A stretch of 64,000 nucleotides of DNA, from positions 22,353 to 86,352 of the forward strand of contig NZ_JAGXCY010000023.1 of assembly GCF_018310695.1 (NCBI RefSeq), written 5' to 3'. This stretch comes from Paenibacillus sp. Marseille-Q4541 (GTDB lineage: Bacteria > Bacillota > Bacilli > Paenibacillales > Paenibacillaceae). The notes beneath the pieces were generated by a model that saw nothing but the letters and a program-made list of their open reading frames with translations, made no database searches and was not told where the DNA came from. This document shows, in pieces, positions 17,178 through 26,848 of this stretch. A program made the translations under genes and the position numbers. The first letter of the stretch is position 1. Every line of letters begins with the position of its first letter.

Positions 17178-18278
17178 TTAAATGGAACGATTTGAACGGA
17201 AATGCTGTTTCATCATCATTGTCATAAAAAGAATCAGTGGTATCCCGAACTGAAATATTGGAAATACGTAAGCACTTGTTTTCATCCAAACCAGATGTTC
17301 GTGAAGGTCACGTTCTACAAACGCAGTACCATAGATGAATCCACTTACCGGAAGTATCCATTTTTTTATTTGAATTGCTGTGAGGCGGACCAATGTTTGT
17401 ACTGCACAATAATAGAATAGAACCATTTTCATTAGCAGACTGAAATAAAGAAGTAATACCACGAGTATATCAAGTCTTTCAATAAACTTTAGATTTGATA
17501 AGGTGCGAACGGACTTGATGAGTGGTAGAAAAATAATTGAATATAGCTCCGGCCCTAGTATGCTGGTCATTAATGCATTAAGAAACACGAGAAAGAGGCC
17601 GACAGCGGAGTATGAAAAGAGCACTCCTTTCACAGGTGCACCAGGTTTGTTCCATTTATGCCAAATCATTAAGAACACAATCATTTGACCAAAAGGAAGA
17701 GTAAGTGTGCTGGGTATCGTTGCATTTATTACTGGCATGAAACCATCTTCAAGTATGGGTGTTAGTTCATGAAAGTTTACGGATCCGAATGCAATCAGTA
17801 AGAAAATAATTATGAAAAAAATAAACAACCCAATTGGAAGTACGATTTCGGGAAATCTAGAGATCACTTCTATCCCCTGCCAAATGAGGTAGGAAGCTGT
17901 TAACACAAATATCAGCATGGTTACGTATATCGGTGTTAAAGGTAGAATAGACAGGGAGGTTAGTTCTCCCAAGTCACGAACATTACGCATTGCTTCATAA
18001 CTAAAATAAAAGAAATACAACAATCCAAATACAATTCCGATGGGTTTTCCAAAAGAATGTAGAAACATTTCAATAAGATCTAGTTTTGGGGCGATCCTCT
18101 GAATCCATAGAAACAGAAGTACACCGAAGAGACCGAGAATCGCCCCCATCAACACGGCAATCCAGGAATCACGACCGGCATCTCCACCAGGACTCACTAG
18201 CATCGAACTACCAATTTCAAACAAAATAATCATAAAAACAATTTGTGTTGTTGAAATTTGTTCTTTATGGGTGTTCAT
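17178..18278 (-). CDS. Spore germinant receptor permease subunit (GerB/GerKB family)
   Basis: A 366-residue membrane protein with about ten hydrophobic helices and the amino-acid-permease-like fold of the GerAB/GerKB family. The N-terminus ISTTQIVFMIILFEIGSSML and the loop SPGGDAGRDSW around residues 28-40 are typical. It forms the transmembrane, germinant-sensing subunit of the receptor. Third gene of the ger operon, 21 bp after the GerC-type gene. GGAGCGG stands 7 bp before its ATG. The germinant is not predictable. Confidence 0.88.
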   Translation of the reverse strand: MNTHKEQISTTQIVFMIILFEIGSSMLVSPGGDAGRDSWIAVLMGAILGLFGVLLFLWIQRIAPKLDLIEMFLHSFGKPIGIVFGLLYFFYFSYEAMRNVRDLGELTSLSILPLTPIYVTMLIFVLTASYLIWQGIEVISRFPEIVLPIGLFIFFIIIFLLIAFGSVNFHELTPILEDGFMPVINATIPSTLTLPFGQMIVFLMIWHKWNKPGAPVKGVLFSYSAVGLFLVFLNALMTSILGPELYSIIFLPLIKSVRTLSNLKFIERLDILVVLLLYFSLLMKMVLFYYCAVQTLVRLTAIQIKKWILPVSGFIYGTAFVERDLHEHLVWMKTSAYVFPIFQFGIPLILFMTMMMKQHFRSNRSI

Positions 18279-18299
18279 CGTGGAATTCCCGCTCCTTTT

Positions 18300-19541
18300 T
18301 TATTTGTTTTCCTGTTGCATTGATTTAAAAGAACGTCCTTGCATTCCTGTATTTTTGATTTTGATCTGAACCTTCGGACGAATTTCAATTTGTTTAAATA
18401 CATGATCCCAAGATCCTGTTTCCTGGAACTGATTCCACCGTGCAGGATCTTTCCTATGAATAAGGACAGCGAATTGCGTTGGATCCGCATCCATATCACG
18501 AATTTTTATCCAGGAATGTTCCATTGCGGCTGTTAATTTGTTTTCAATGGTACCTTCCATCTTCGTTAACACCCCTTCGGTAGTTAAATCGATTTCACTG
18601 CCTATTTCATTAATATTTCCCACACCTTTAACATGGACATCTATCACGTAATGATCTCCGTTCCAGATCGGCTTAATGTGGGAAGTAGAAGAACGAAGGA
18701 AAAAAGTAGCGTCTTCTTTGTCTGAATGTTCGGGATCTGATGAGAACGAAATGGAAGTGCTTTTTATTCTATTCGACAATAAACCCCATCCTAATGATTC
18801 GAATTTGTTCAACCAACCGACCCTCTGATCATTTTTAAATACGGCTAGACGAGTAAGTTCCAGATGGGAAGGAGCATCGGTCGTTCCTTTTTCATCTTCT
18901 TTATGAATAAGTTCTTTTCCCACGAGTTCAATTTCTGGAACGACTGCACTTTTAGAGACAGAACTTATATCTTTTGCTAGTTCGTACAATCTAATAGCAG
19001 GAAAGAGGGATTCGTCTGCTGACTCCTGTTCAATTAACGTCTCAATCCCTGCTGCTTGATTTTCAGATAGCTGAACAATTTGGCTAAGTAATTCTCCTGA
19101 ATTTTCTTTCGTCACGAAAACATATAACGTTTCTCGACAAGTTATTCTTCTTAAAAAAACATCGATTAACTCTGCAATTCCGTGCTGCGTAGCGCCTTCA
19201 CTTAAGAACATAATTCGTGAGTTAGGGAAATAAAGATGTCGTGCACTTGATAAATCCGCTCGGCTAATCGTCTCCATAATGGTCTTTCCCTTATAAGAGA
19301 AAGTAAAAAAAGGGGGGACAGGTTCATTTCCCCCTGTCGTTCCACCTTGTCCAGGAGCCGGATTCACAACCTGAAAAGTTGCCTCCCATTTATCATCAGA
19401 CCAGTCATAAGCAGAGCCGGAAATAATTCCGATTTCATTCAACTCGTTGCTGTCCCAGCAAGCACTCAGCATTGTGGCCATGAATAGACAGAGGATTAGA
19501 ATCAATGATTTTCGTAAAACAGTATTGTGATTTATACTCAT
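18300..19541 (-). CDS. Spore germinant receptor lipoprotein subunit (Ger(x)C family)
   Basis: This 413-residue protein has a signal peptide ending in the lipobox MLSACWDSNEL, followed directly by the conserved WDSNELNEIGII motif of Ger(x)C proteins. Length and the C-terminal EIRPKVQIKIKNTG are normal for the family. It is anchored by lipid to the outer face of the spore inner membrane and completes the receptor complex with the A and B subunits. It begins 7 bp after the GerA-type stop, so the genes are tightly coupled (order A, C, B). Confidence 0.88.
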   Translation of the reverse strand: MSINHNTVLRKSLILILCLFMATMLSACWDSNELNEIGIISGSAYDWSDDKWEATFQVVNPAPGQGGTTGGNEPVPPFFTFSYKGKTIMETISRADLSSARHLYFPNSRIMFLSEGATQHGIAELIDVFLRRITCRETLYVFVTKENSGELLSQIVQLSENQAAGIETLIEQESADESLFPAIRLYELAKDISSVSKSAVVPEIELVGKELIHKEDEKGTTDAPSHLELTRLAVFKNDQRVGWLNKFESLGWGLLSNRIKSTSISFSSDPEHSDKEDATFFLRSSTSHIKPIWNGDHYVIDVHVKGVGNINEIGSEIDLTTEGVLTKMEGTIENKLTAAMEHSWIKIRDMDADPTQFAVLIHRKDPARWNQFQETGSWDHVFKQIEIRPKVQIKIKNTGMQGRSFKSMQQENK

Positions 19542-19548
19542 CGCTAAG

Positions 19549-21135
19549 CTACTCTTCCTTATGTTTGTTAGTTTTGGGACCTGGTTTTTGATTTGTCCCT
19601 TGTCTTTTTGTTTCTTTTCTGCTCCAGAAATAAGGTCTTTTCCCCAAGCTCCATATCGGTTTACGAATCAAGACGTCTTTTAATTCTTGAGGTTTTAGCG
19701 GTGCAACGGGAGATAGATAAGGTACCCCGAATGAACGCAGTCCTAGTAGATGGGCGAGAATGATCGCGACTAGAGACATTATTCCGTATAAACCAAGTAC
19801 TCCTGCAGCGAGCATCATCACATAACGAAGCAGACGGATAGAATTAGACAATGATTGGGAAGGAATGACTAAATTAGAGATGGCAGAAATAGAAACGATG
19901 ATGACCATTGCGGCAGAGATAAACCCTGCTTCTACTGCAGCCTGACCCAGTACTAATGCCCCAACTATAGAAATAGCAGATGATATGGCACGTGGCATAC
20001 GCACGCTAGCTTCGCGAAGGATATCAAACGCAAGTTCCATGAGTATACCTTCAAACAGTGCAGAAAATGGAACCCCTTCCCGCTGAGAAGCTAAACTGAT
20101 CATTAATGCTGTGGGTAACATATCTTGATGAAAAGTAGTAACGGCAATGAACAAAGCGGGTAGCAGAAGAGATGTACAAAATGCAAAAAAGCGTAAAATA
20201 CGCAAAAACGATGCTACGTCATAGCGCTGATAATAATCTTCACTGGATTGAAAAAAACTAAAAAAGGTAAACGGTGCTAACAAAGCAAATGGGGTTCCTT
20301 CTATCATAATTCCAATTTGCCCTTCCAATATGCCGGAAGCAAGTGAGTCGGGTCTTTCTGTATTTTGTATTGTCGGAAAAGGGGTTCTTGGTGAATCCTG
20401 TATAAACTCTTCAATGTAATTACTCTCCAGTATTGAGTCTGTATCAATTGAGCTTAACCGGGAACGAATCTCTTCCACTACGAGGTCATTCGCAATTCCG
20501 TCTAAATAAATCATGGCTACGCTGGTTTGCGTTTGCTTCCCTATTTTGAGTTCTTCGATCCGCAAGTGTTCATTTTTGATCTTGCGCCGAATCATGGATG
20601 TTCCTGTCCTCAGCGACTCTGTAAAAGCCTCCTTAGGACCACGAATTACTGTCTGGGTGGTAGGCTCGGTGATGCTTCTTTTATCGTATCCAGTCACATT
20701 TGCTGTAAGAGCAATATTTACACCGTCCACCAGTAAGAGAAGGTTTCCTTCCAGTATAGTGGATAAGGAACTTTTGATTTCTGTCAGGGAAGATAGATTG
20801 CCAACAGGCAACAATCGCTGCTGGATGAATAGAATGGCTTGCGCTGGACTTGGCGATTCATTGATTCTCTCTTTTTCCTGCAATAAGGGCTCCAGAATCA
20901 TCTGATTTACTGTATCGATATTCACCATTCCATCGATGTAAATAAGGGCTAATGGTTTACTGGATAGACTGGAGTTGGAAAAGTGACGTACCATAACATC
21001 TGAGCTATTTCCCAGTTTCGTAAGAAAGAGAGATAAATTATGATGAAGATTGTTACTTAGAAGTTCAGAGGAAGAAGCAGAAGGATTAAGTAATTTGTTA
21101 TGTTGTTCTTGTTGATCTCCTAATGCTTTTTTCAA
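19549..21135 (-). CDS. Spore germinant receptor A subunit (GerA family)
   Basis: A 528-residue protein with a soluble N-terminal half (about residues 1-280) and a C-terminal membrane part of five to six helices. Conserved family stretches are VEEIRSRLSSIDTDSILES, EGQIGIMIEGTPFAL and the segment FHQDMLPTALMISLASQREG. It ends in a basic hydrophilic tail (KRQGTNQKPGPKTNKHKEE). First gene of the germinant receptor operon, expressed in the forespore and needed for nutrient-triggered germination. AGGAGG precedes the ATG. Confidence 0.9.
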   Translation of the reverse strand: MKKALGDQQEQHNKLLNPSASSSELLSNNLHHNLSLFLTKLGNSSDVMVRHFSNSSLSSKPLALIYIDGMVNIDTVNQMILEPLLQEKERINESPSPAQAILFIQQRLLPVGNLSSLTEIKSSLSTILEGNLLLLVDGVNIALTANVTGYDKRSITEPTTQTVIRGPKEAFTESLRTGTSMIRRKIKNEHLRIEELKIGKQTQTSVAMIYLDGIANDLVVEEIRSRLSSIDTDSILESNYIEEFIQDSPRTPFPTIQNTERPDSLASGILEGQIGIMIEGTPFALLAPFTFFSFFQSSEDYYQRYDVASFLRILRFFAFCTSLLLPALFIAVTTFHQDMLPTALMISLASQREGVPFSALFEGILMELAFDILREASVRMPRAISSAISIVGALVLGQAAVEAGFISAAMVIIVSISAISNLVIPSQSLSNSIRLLRYVMMLAAGVLGLYGIMSLVAIILAHLLGLRSFGVPYLSPVAPLKPQELKDVLIRKPIWSLGKRPYFWSRKETKRQGTNQKPGPKTNKHKEE

Positions 21136-21272
21136 GTGAATACCTCCTCTAAATTGACTTTGAAGGATATTATATCCTTTATATCATGGAGTATTCGAAA
21201 ATAGATTATCAAGATGGATACTACTCATATAGGTCACGCGATAACGCCTGTAGTAATGACAATACAAAAAAT

Positions 21273-21319
21273 CAAAAAAACCACCGATAGCAGAAGGGGC
21301 TATCAATGGTTTTTCTTTT
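21273..21319. other. Terminator-like hairpin inside a divergent intergenic region
   Basis: AAAACCACCGATAGC pairs imperfectly with GCTATCAATGGTTTT and has T runs on both strands. The interval 21136-21462 separates the divergently transcribed ger operon and flavoprotein gene, so no coding transcript should end here. It could be an attenuator in either leader or the end of a short RNA. The palindrome at 21375-21399 is the only other feature I see in the interval. Confidence 0.5.
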
Positions 21320-21374
21320 TACTTTGATAAATATTGAATTTGGAGAGAGGTTGACCTGTTTGTGTAATGGAGTT

Positions 21375-21399
21375 ATTATAGATACATTATATCTATAAT
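21375..21399. promoter_or_regulatory. 25-bp perfect palindrome upstream of the flavoprotein gene
   Basis: ATTATAGATA, CATTA, TATCTATAAT: two perfect 10-bp arms around 5 bp, 64 bp before the flavoprotein ATG. It is placed where a repressor would block the promoter. The cognate regulator is not in the vicinity. Confidence 0.5.
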
Positions 21400-21462
21400 G
21401 TAATCCTTACCTTAGAAATACAGTCATTAGACAAAGTAAGATAATTAGAAAGGAAAGTGATT

Positions 21463-22371
21463 ATGAAAGTATTTGATTGTGCCGTGTTAGGAGCGGGACC
21501 CGCTGGTTTGAATGCAAGTTTGGTATTAGGGAGAGCACGTAGAAGTATTGCTCTCTTCGATAATGGTACGAATCGTAACCGTGTTACTCAAGAGTCGCAT
21601 GGATTTGTTACTCGAGACGGTATTACCCCATCTGAGTTCAAAGCGATTGGAATACAGCAATTAAGTAATTATCCTTCTGTTCAGCTTATGGAACAAACCG
21701 TAATCCAGGTTACGAAGCAAGATAGCAGTGGCATATTTGAGATCCAGACTGCAGAAGAACAGGTGTACTATGCGGAAAAGATTATTTTGGCTACCGGTGT
21801 TCAAGAAGAGTATTTGTCCGTACCAGAAATAAAGCAATATTACGGCAAAACTCTCTTTAGTTGTCCTTACTGTGACGGGTGGGAGCTCAGAGATAAGCCA
21901 CTTGTAATCTTGATCGAAAACGAGGAAGCAGTTCATCACATGGCAAAACTTCTGTATAACTGGTCCAAGGATTTGGTCGTCGCAACAAACGGGGAATCCA
22001 TGTCCATCTCACTTAAGGACGAACTTGAAAGTAGAAACATTAGAGTCGTCACTGAACCTGTCACCAAATTGCACGGAGAGGAAGGAGTTTTGGAAAGCAT
22101 TGAATTTGCATCTGGACTTATGATTCCTCGTTCAGCTGGCTTTATCGTTCCCAAATTTAAACGTTCAAGTACACTCATAGAGCAGTTAGGTTGTGAGCTC
22201 GATGATAAGGGTGCGGTTCTCGTTGATGAGCAAGGTCGCACTACACAGAAAAACGTTTATACTGCTGGGGAGAACAGGCAGGGAGGCCCTTCTTCCTTAA
22301 TAATATCAGCAGCGGAAGGCAGTAAAGCAGCAATTGCTGTTAATATCGATCTGACGAATGAGCGATTTTAA
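21463..22371 (+). CDS. Thioredoxin-reductase-like FAD/NAD(P) oxidoreductase
   Basis: The 302-residue flavoprotein begins FDCAVLGAGPAGLNASLVLGRA, the FAD-binding GxGxxG motif. It has IILATGVQEEYLSVP in the middle, the redox-active pair CPYC in FSCPYCDGWELRD, and the C-terminal FAD motif VYTAGENRQGGPSSLI. This is the low-molecular-weight thioredoxin reductase/dithiol oxidase fold; the CPYC form is common in stand-alone disulfide-handling flavoproteins. AAAGGAAA is spaced 6 bp from the ATG at 21463, a better start than GTG at 21457. It is a single gene, probably controlled through the palindrome upstream. Physiological partner unknown. Confidence 0.8.
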   Translation: MKVFDCAVLGAGPAGLNASLVLGRARRSIALFDNGTNRNRVTQESHGFVTRDGITPSEFKAIGIQQLSNYPSVQLMEQTVIQVTKQDSSGIFEIQTAEEQVYYAEKIILATGVQEEYLSVPEIKQYYGKTLFSCPYCDGWELRDKPLVILIENEEAVHHMAKLLYNWSKDLVVATNGESMSISLKDELESRNIRVVTEPVTKLHGEEGVLESIEFASGLMIPRSAGFIVPKFKRSSTLIEQLGCELDDKGAVLVDEQGRTTQKNVYTAGENRQGGPSSLIISAAEGSKAAIAVNIDLTNERF

Positions 22372-22434
22372 AGACATACCTTCAGATGGATAAATTCGGC
22401 ATTACTTGGCAGATTGTAAAGCATAATTAATAAT

Positions 22435-22527
22435 TCAATAGAATGTCATTCCAACATATCCTCAGACGACAACGTAAACTATGATGAGCTTACCCAACTT
22501 CTGAAAAAAGCTTCGGCTACCCTATAA
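22435..22527 (+). pseudogene. Possible C-terminal remnant of a short gene
   Basis: A frame without a start codon reads into YDELTQLLKKASATL and stops at a TAA (22525-22527) just before the terminator. The helical, charged ending resembles a real protein C-terminus, but there is no recognisable family and no SD or start. It may equally be random sequence. Confidence 0.15.
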
Positions 22528-22528
22528 A

Positions 22529-22571
22529 GAAAGACCTCTCTCTCGAACACAAACGAGAGGGAGGTCTTTTT
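22529..22571. terminator. Bidirectional terminator between flavoprotein and phosphatase genes
   Basis: AAAGACCTCTCTCTCG pairs with CGAGAGGGAGGTCTTT around an 8-bp loop, with T runs on both strands. It serves two convergent genes. Confidence 0.88.
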
Positions 22572-22598
22572 GATTGAATCATGGTGTGAAAAAGAAAG

Positions 22599-25500
22599 TT
22601 AGTTCTTCACTTTTAACAGTTTCGCAATAAAGGTTGCTCCTTCCGCACGAGTTGCAATTTGCTGAGGAGCAAATCGGTTCTGACCAACCCCGCTCACAAG
22701 CCCTTCCTTAACAGCTGTTGCTACATAAGGTACAGCCCATGCTGGGATGGCGTTCTTATCTGAGAAAGACAATGATGTACTTGTACCAACCTTTACTCCT
22801 GCCGCACGAACCATCCATGTTGTGATTTCTGCACGGTTCAGCTGTTTATCTGCTCTAAACGTACCATCTGTATACCCACTTACAATTCCTGCTTCTACAG
22901 CTTGAGAAATATAAGAGGATGCCCATGCTGGTATTTTCTTCGAATCCGTAAATGTAAGTGAATTGGTTGTTTCTTTCATTTGTAGGGCACGGCCAAGCAT
23001 TGTAATGAACTCTGCACGGTTAATACTTGCATTTGGTTTAAATGACTGATCACTGTAACCTGTAATATAACCTGCTGCAACACCAGCTTGAATAGCACTC
23101 TCTGCCCAGTGTCCTGAAATGTCTTTTAGAGATACGGTAGGTTCTGGATTCGTTACTGAGCCACCATTACCAGTGGAACCGTTCCCCTCACCGTTCCCTG
23201 GTGTGTTACCGTTATCCGAACCACCTGTATTGGTATTTCCTCCGTCACTACCTGAGCCCGAATTATTTCCACCACCCGTGCCTGGAGTGCCTGGAGTACC
23301 TGGATTTGTACCTGTACCAGGGTTTGTTCCTGGGTCCGTTGTAGGTGGTTCTGCATCTTTTTTGATGATCCCGAATTGATCCACAATGAAAGGTTTGGCA
23401 TCATTTTTATTTTGATCGATTTCATACGTAACAGCTGTAAGTTTGTTTCCATCTACAGTGATACCAACAAAGTTCTGTACCTGTCCGCGTTTTGGTCTGC
23501 GATCGTCACTCGGATCTGGGCCATATACTGCGGCATGATTCTCTTCAGCACGTTCGAAGAGGTTATAATAATTATCTCCAAGTTTTTCGCTAGGGTTCTT
23601 GTAGTATACTTTTGGTCCCGCTGTCGCAGGAATAACATAAATACTTCCGTCTGGATTTACGCTATATTCAATCGTTTCTCCATTTAATGTTTCTTTTATT
23701 TTCGTTGGTGTTGTTGCTTTACCGTCTTGTGCGATTGGTTTCGTACGAGCATAAATATGATCGTGTCCTTGCATTACAAAATCAATATCAAGCTCTGCCA
23801 TGAGCGGTGCGATTTGGTTACGCACTCCGTTTGCACCCATGATATCAGAGTCTGTTGCATGATTAGAGGTAGTATAAGGACCTTTATGAATATTGACAAT
23901 GATCCATTTAGCGCCTGCTTTTTTGGCTGCCGTTGCATCTTTCTTTAACCATTCAACTTGTTCTTCGGAGAAATTTGCATATTTCTCTGAATCTTCATTA
24001 GAGTTCAGTACAATAAAATGGGCATTGCTGTAATCATAAGAATAGTAGGCGCCCGTTTCTGTAGCAGAACCAGCAGGTTCGTTAATATTAAAGTGATCAT
24101 AGAAAGCATAGTTCTCATCTTCATGATTACCGGCAGAAGGAACAATCGTCGTATTCAAAAGGCTATTTTGTGAATGGCCAATCAACCAGTTCCATTGTTC
24201 TTCTTTCGTACCCGTATCAACGATATCTCCGTTGTGAACGACAAACTGTGCATTATCTACGGTTTGAAGTGCTTTTTCGAGCGTTTGTGAAGACAAGATA
24301 GCTTCATCTTCGCTTTTCGCTTGTGTATCGGCTATATCAATAAAAGTGAATGCGCCGCTTGCAGGAGCAGTCTGGAATGTACCTGTTTCGCTCCATATTC
24401 CGTGCTCTTTATCGCCTACACGATAATAATAAGTCGTGTTCGCTTCTAGACCAGTAGCTTCCGCTTTGTGGACTTGTTCTTCTGCAGAATTAGTAGATGG
24501 GGAAGAGGTACCTGCAAAAGAAATTGAATTTGTAAAATCAGGCTCCGAGTTCGTTTTCTTCGTTACTTGGACCGTACTATCTGTTAGAAGTTTTGAAGTA
24601 TACCAAGTGAAGCCTTTGGAGCTCTTTGTATCTCCATAGAAAGTAGCTGTTACTTTACTGATTTTCTCTTTACTGTAATCTGGCTTATCTTGTTTTGTAA
24701 TCCCAAACTGATCAATGACAAAAGGTTTGCCGTTGTCAATATTTTTATCAATTTCATACGTAAGAGCAGTGAGCTTATCGCCATCAACAGTGATGCCTAC
24801 AAAATTCTGAACCTGACCGCGTGCAAGACTTGTTGTCTCTCCGTATTTACGGGCATGGTTTTCTTCAGAACGCTCAAAAAGATTGAAGTAGTTTTCACCT
24901 AGTTCTGCTTTTTGGTTTTTGAAATAAACTTTCGCTCCAGCCGTACCAGGAATTAGATAGATCGTTCCATCTGGTTTAACGGCATACTCGACACTTTGAC
25001 CCTGAAAAGTTTCAGTTATTTTTTCTACATCTTCCGCTTTTCCATCGGAAGTAATCGGTTTTGTTCTAGCATAGATATGGTCATGTCCTTGTAGTACAAA
25101 ATCGATTCCAAGTTCATTCATAAGGGGAGCAATGGTACTGCGTTCTCCGCCTTTTCCAATGATATCGCTATCGGTAGCATGATTAGCTGTTGTATAGGGT
25201 CCTTTATGAATATTAACGATAATCCACTTGGCTCCGTCAGCTTTGGCCTGAGTAACATCTTGTCTGAGCCATTCAACCTGTTCAGCAGAGAAGTTACGGA
25301 ACTCCGTAGAATTCTCATTGGAATTTAGTACAACAAAATGAGCATTGCTGTAATCAAATGAATAGTAGGCGCCTGTTTCTGTAGCAGAACCAGTAGGGCT
25401 TGCCACGTTAAAATGCTGATAGAAGGCAGATAATTCATCATCATGGTTGCCTGCAGCAGGAACTAACGTTGTGTTTAGCAGGCTCGTTTGTGAATACCCA

Positions 25501-26657
25501 AGTAACCAGCCCCATTCTTGCTCAGAGGTCGCATGTTCAACGACGTCGCCGTTGTGCATAACAAACTCAGCGTCCGGTACTGTCTGCATTGCTTTAGACA
25601 GAGTTGCTGCTGAAATAGAAGCTTCTTCTTCACTTTGCGCTTGCGTATCCGTGATATCGATAAAGGTGAAAGCCCCGTTCTCCGGTGCGGTAGTAAAGAC
25701 ACCTACCTCACTCCATACGTTCAGACTTTCGTCACCTACACGGAAGTAATAGGAAGTGTCTGGCGTAAGTCCTGTAGCTTCTGCTTTGTGGGAACGTTCA
25801 CCCGGCGTAAGCGTGGAAACTTCAGATCTGCCTGTGAATTGTTTAGCTGAGCTGAAATCAGGAACATCTCCCGATTTTTCAACTACTTGCAGATCGCTGT
25901 TCTCCGATAGAAGAGGGGTGTACCAAGTAAATCCTTTGGCATTCGTAGGTTCCCCATTAAAAGTAACGGTAACTTTTTCTACTTGAGTTGTAGGCGCATC
26001 CTTGTGTGCTTCAAGACGCATATCAAAATACAAATCAGAGCTACTGTTGCTCTGTTGATGAACTTCTACCGAAATCTCATTGTCTCCATCTTGAAGGTAA
26101 GACTTAAGAGGTTGAGTGAGATCTACATCCGCATAATTGACAGGTAGGTCTTTATTCGATGTTGCCATTGTATCGTAAGTAATAGATCCTTCCGGCATTC
26201 CAAAACGGATCACTTCCTGACCATTAACGTAAAGAACCGCACCGTCATCGATAGCAAAGGTTCCTACGATTTGTCCATAATTTTGAATCACTTTTGCATC
26301 CACATTTAAGTTCGTGCGGAAATATGTAGTGCGGTGCTTCATTTTTTTGTCACTGCCGTAGCTAGTCGTCGTTTGCAGTGGACCAAATGTATCTGTGGTA
26401 ACGCCGTTACCATTATCTTTGTAGCCAAATGGAGCGTTACCTTGACTCCAAGTGGAATCATCGTATGTAGCTTGCCATACCGTACCAAGATCATTTCCTT
26501 GATCATTATATTTCCATACCGCATTTCCTTGCAGCAGTATATCCCAATCTTCTGCTGATTCAGCATGTACGGGCGTGGCTGTCGGGACAATAACCAGACC
26601 GAGCACAATTGCCAAAGATAGCACCATGGCTGTGCATTTTTTAAACATGTTAAACAT
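22599..26657 (-). CDS. Surface-anchored tandem purple-acid-phosphatase-like protein with three SLH domains
   Basis: This 1352-residue secreted protein has a signal peptide (about residues 1-32, ending PVHAE) and an N-terminal beta-sandwich module to about residue 220. Then come two homologous units, each a PAP/fibronectin-like domain plus a metallophosphoesterase: about residues 228-640 and 664-1085. Each unit keeps the metal motifs HNGD, GNHD or GNHE, NIHKGPY and GHDHIYART. A Gly/Pro/Thr-rich linker (about 1095-1165) leads to three SLH repeats (GHWAESAIQAG, IPAWASSYISQA, IPAWAVPYVATA) that bind cell-wall polymer. It probably hydrolyses phosphate monoesters or nucleotides at the cell surface. 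A strong SD precedes the ATG, and a terminator follows. Confidence 0.88.
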   Translation of the reverse strand: MFNMFKKCTAMVLSLAIVLGLVIVPTATPVHAESAEDWDILLQGNAVWKYNDQGNDLGTVWQATYDDSTWSQGNAPFGYKDNGNGVTTDTFGPLQTTTSYGSDKKMKHRTTYFRTNLNVDAKVIQNYGQIVGTFAIDDGAVLYVNGQEVIRFGMPEGSITYDTMATSNKDLPVNYADVDLTQPLKSYLQDGDNEISVEVHQQSNSSSDLYFDMRLEAHKDAPTTQVEKVTVTFNGEPTNAKGFTWYTPLLSENSDLQVVEKSGDVPDFSSAKQFTGRSEVSTLTPGERSHKAEATGLTPDTSYYFRVGDESLNVWSEVGVFTTAPENGAFTFIDITDTQAQSEEEASISAATLSKAMQTVPDAEFVMHNGDVVEHATSEQEWGWLLGYSQTSLLNTTLVPAAGNHDDELSAFYQHFNVASPTGSATETGAYYSFDYSNAHFVVLNSNENSTEFRNFSAEQVEWLRQDVTQAKADGAKWIIVNIHKGPYTTANHATDSDIIGKGGERSTIAPLMNELGIDFVLQGHDHIYARTKPITSDGKAEDVEKITETFQGQSVEYAVKPDGTIYLIPGTAGAKVYFKNQKAELGENYFNLFERSEENHARKYGETTSLARGQVQNFVGITVDGDKLTALTYEIDKNIDNGKPFVIDQFGITKQDKPDYSKEKISKVTATFYGDTKSSKGFTWYTSKLLTDSTVQVTKKTNSEPDFTNSISFAGTSSPSTNSAEEQVHKAEATGLEANTTYYYRVGDKEHGIWSETGTFQTAPASGAFTFIDIADTQAKSEDEAILSSQTLEKALQTVDNAQFVVHNGDIVDTGTKEEQWNWLIGHSQNSLLNTTIVPSAGNHEDENYAFYDHFNINEPAGSATETGAYYSYDYSNAHFIVLNSNEDSEKYANFSEEQVEWLKKDATAAKKAGAKWIIVNIHKGPYTTSNHATDSDIMGANGVRNQIAPLMAELDIDFVMQGHDHIYARTKPIAQDGKATTPTKIKETLNGETIEYSVNPDGSIYVIPATAGPKVYYKNPSEKLGDNYYNLFERAEENHAAVYGPDPSDDRRPKRGQVQNFVGITVDGNKLTAVTYEIDQNKNDAKPFIVDQFGIIKKDAEPPTTDPGTNPGTGTNPGTPGTPGTGGGNNSGSGSDGGNTNTGGSDNGNTPGNGEGNGSTGNGGSVTNPEPTVSLKDISGHWAESAIQAGVAAGYITGYSDQSFKPNASINRAEFITMLGRALQMKETTNSLTFTDSKKIPAWASSYISQAVEAGIVSGYTDGTFRADKQLNRAEITTWMVRAAGVKVGTSTSLSFSDKNAIPAWAVPYVATAVKEGLVSGVGQNRFAPQQIATRAEGATFIAKLLKVKN

Positions 26658-26848
26658 TTTGACACTCCTCTTTGTAATTTGTATGTAAAAGTCAACATGT
26701 AAAGCATAACAGTGGATTGTTAATGTAATGTTTTGGTTAATGTCGTACTTTGTAAAATCAAGGTATGGTTGATAATGATATCCACATAAGACTAGTTAAG
26801 TAGACATAACTATTTATTATTAGACTTTACTTGTGAAGAGGTGACCTA

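Noticed and set aside
20513..20905. 130-codon plus-strand ORF inside gerA
   Set aside because: Antisense shadow of a conserved gene.
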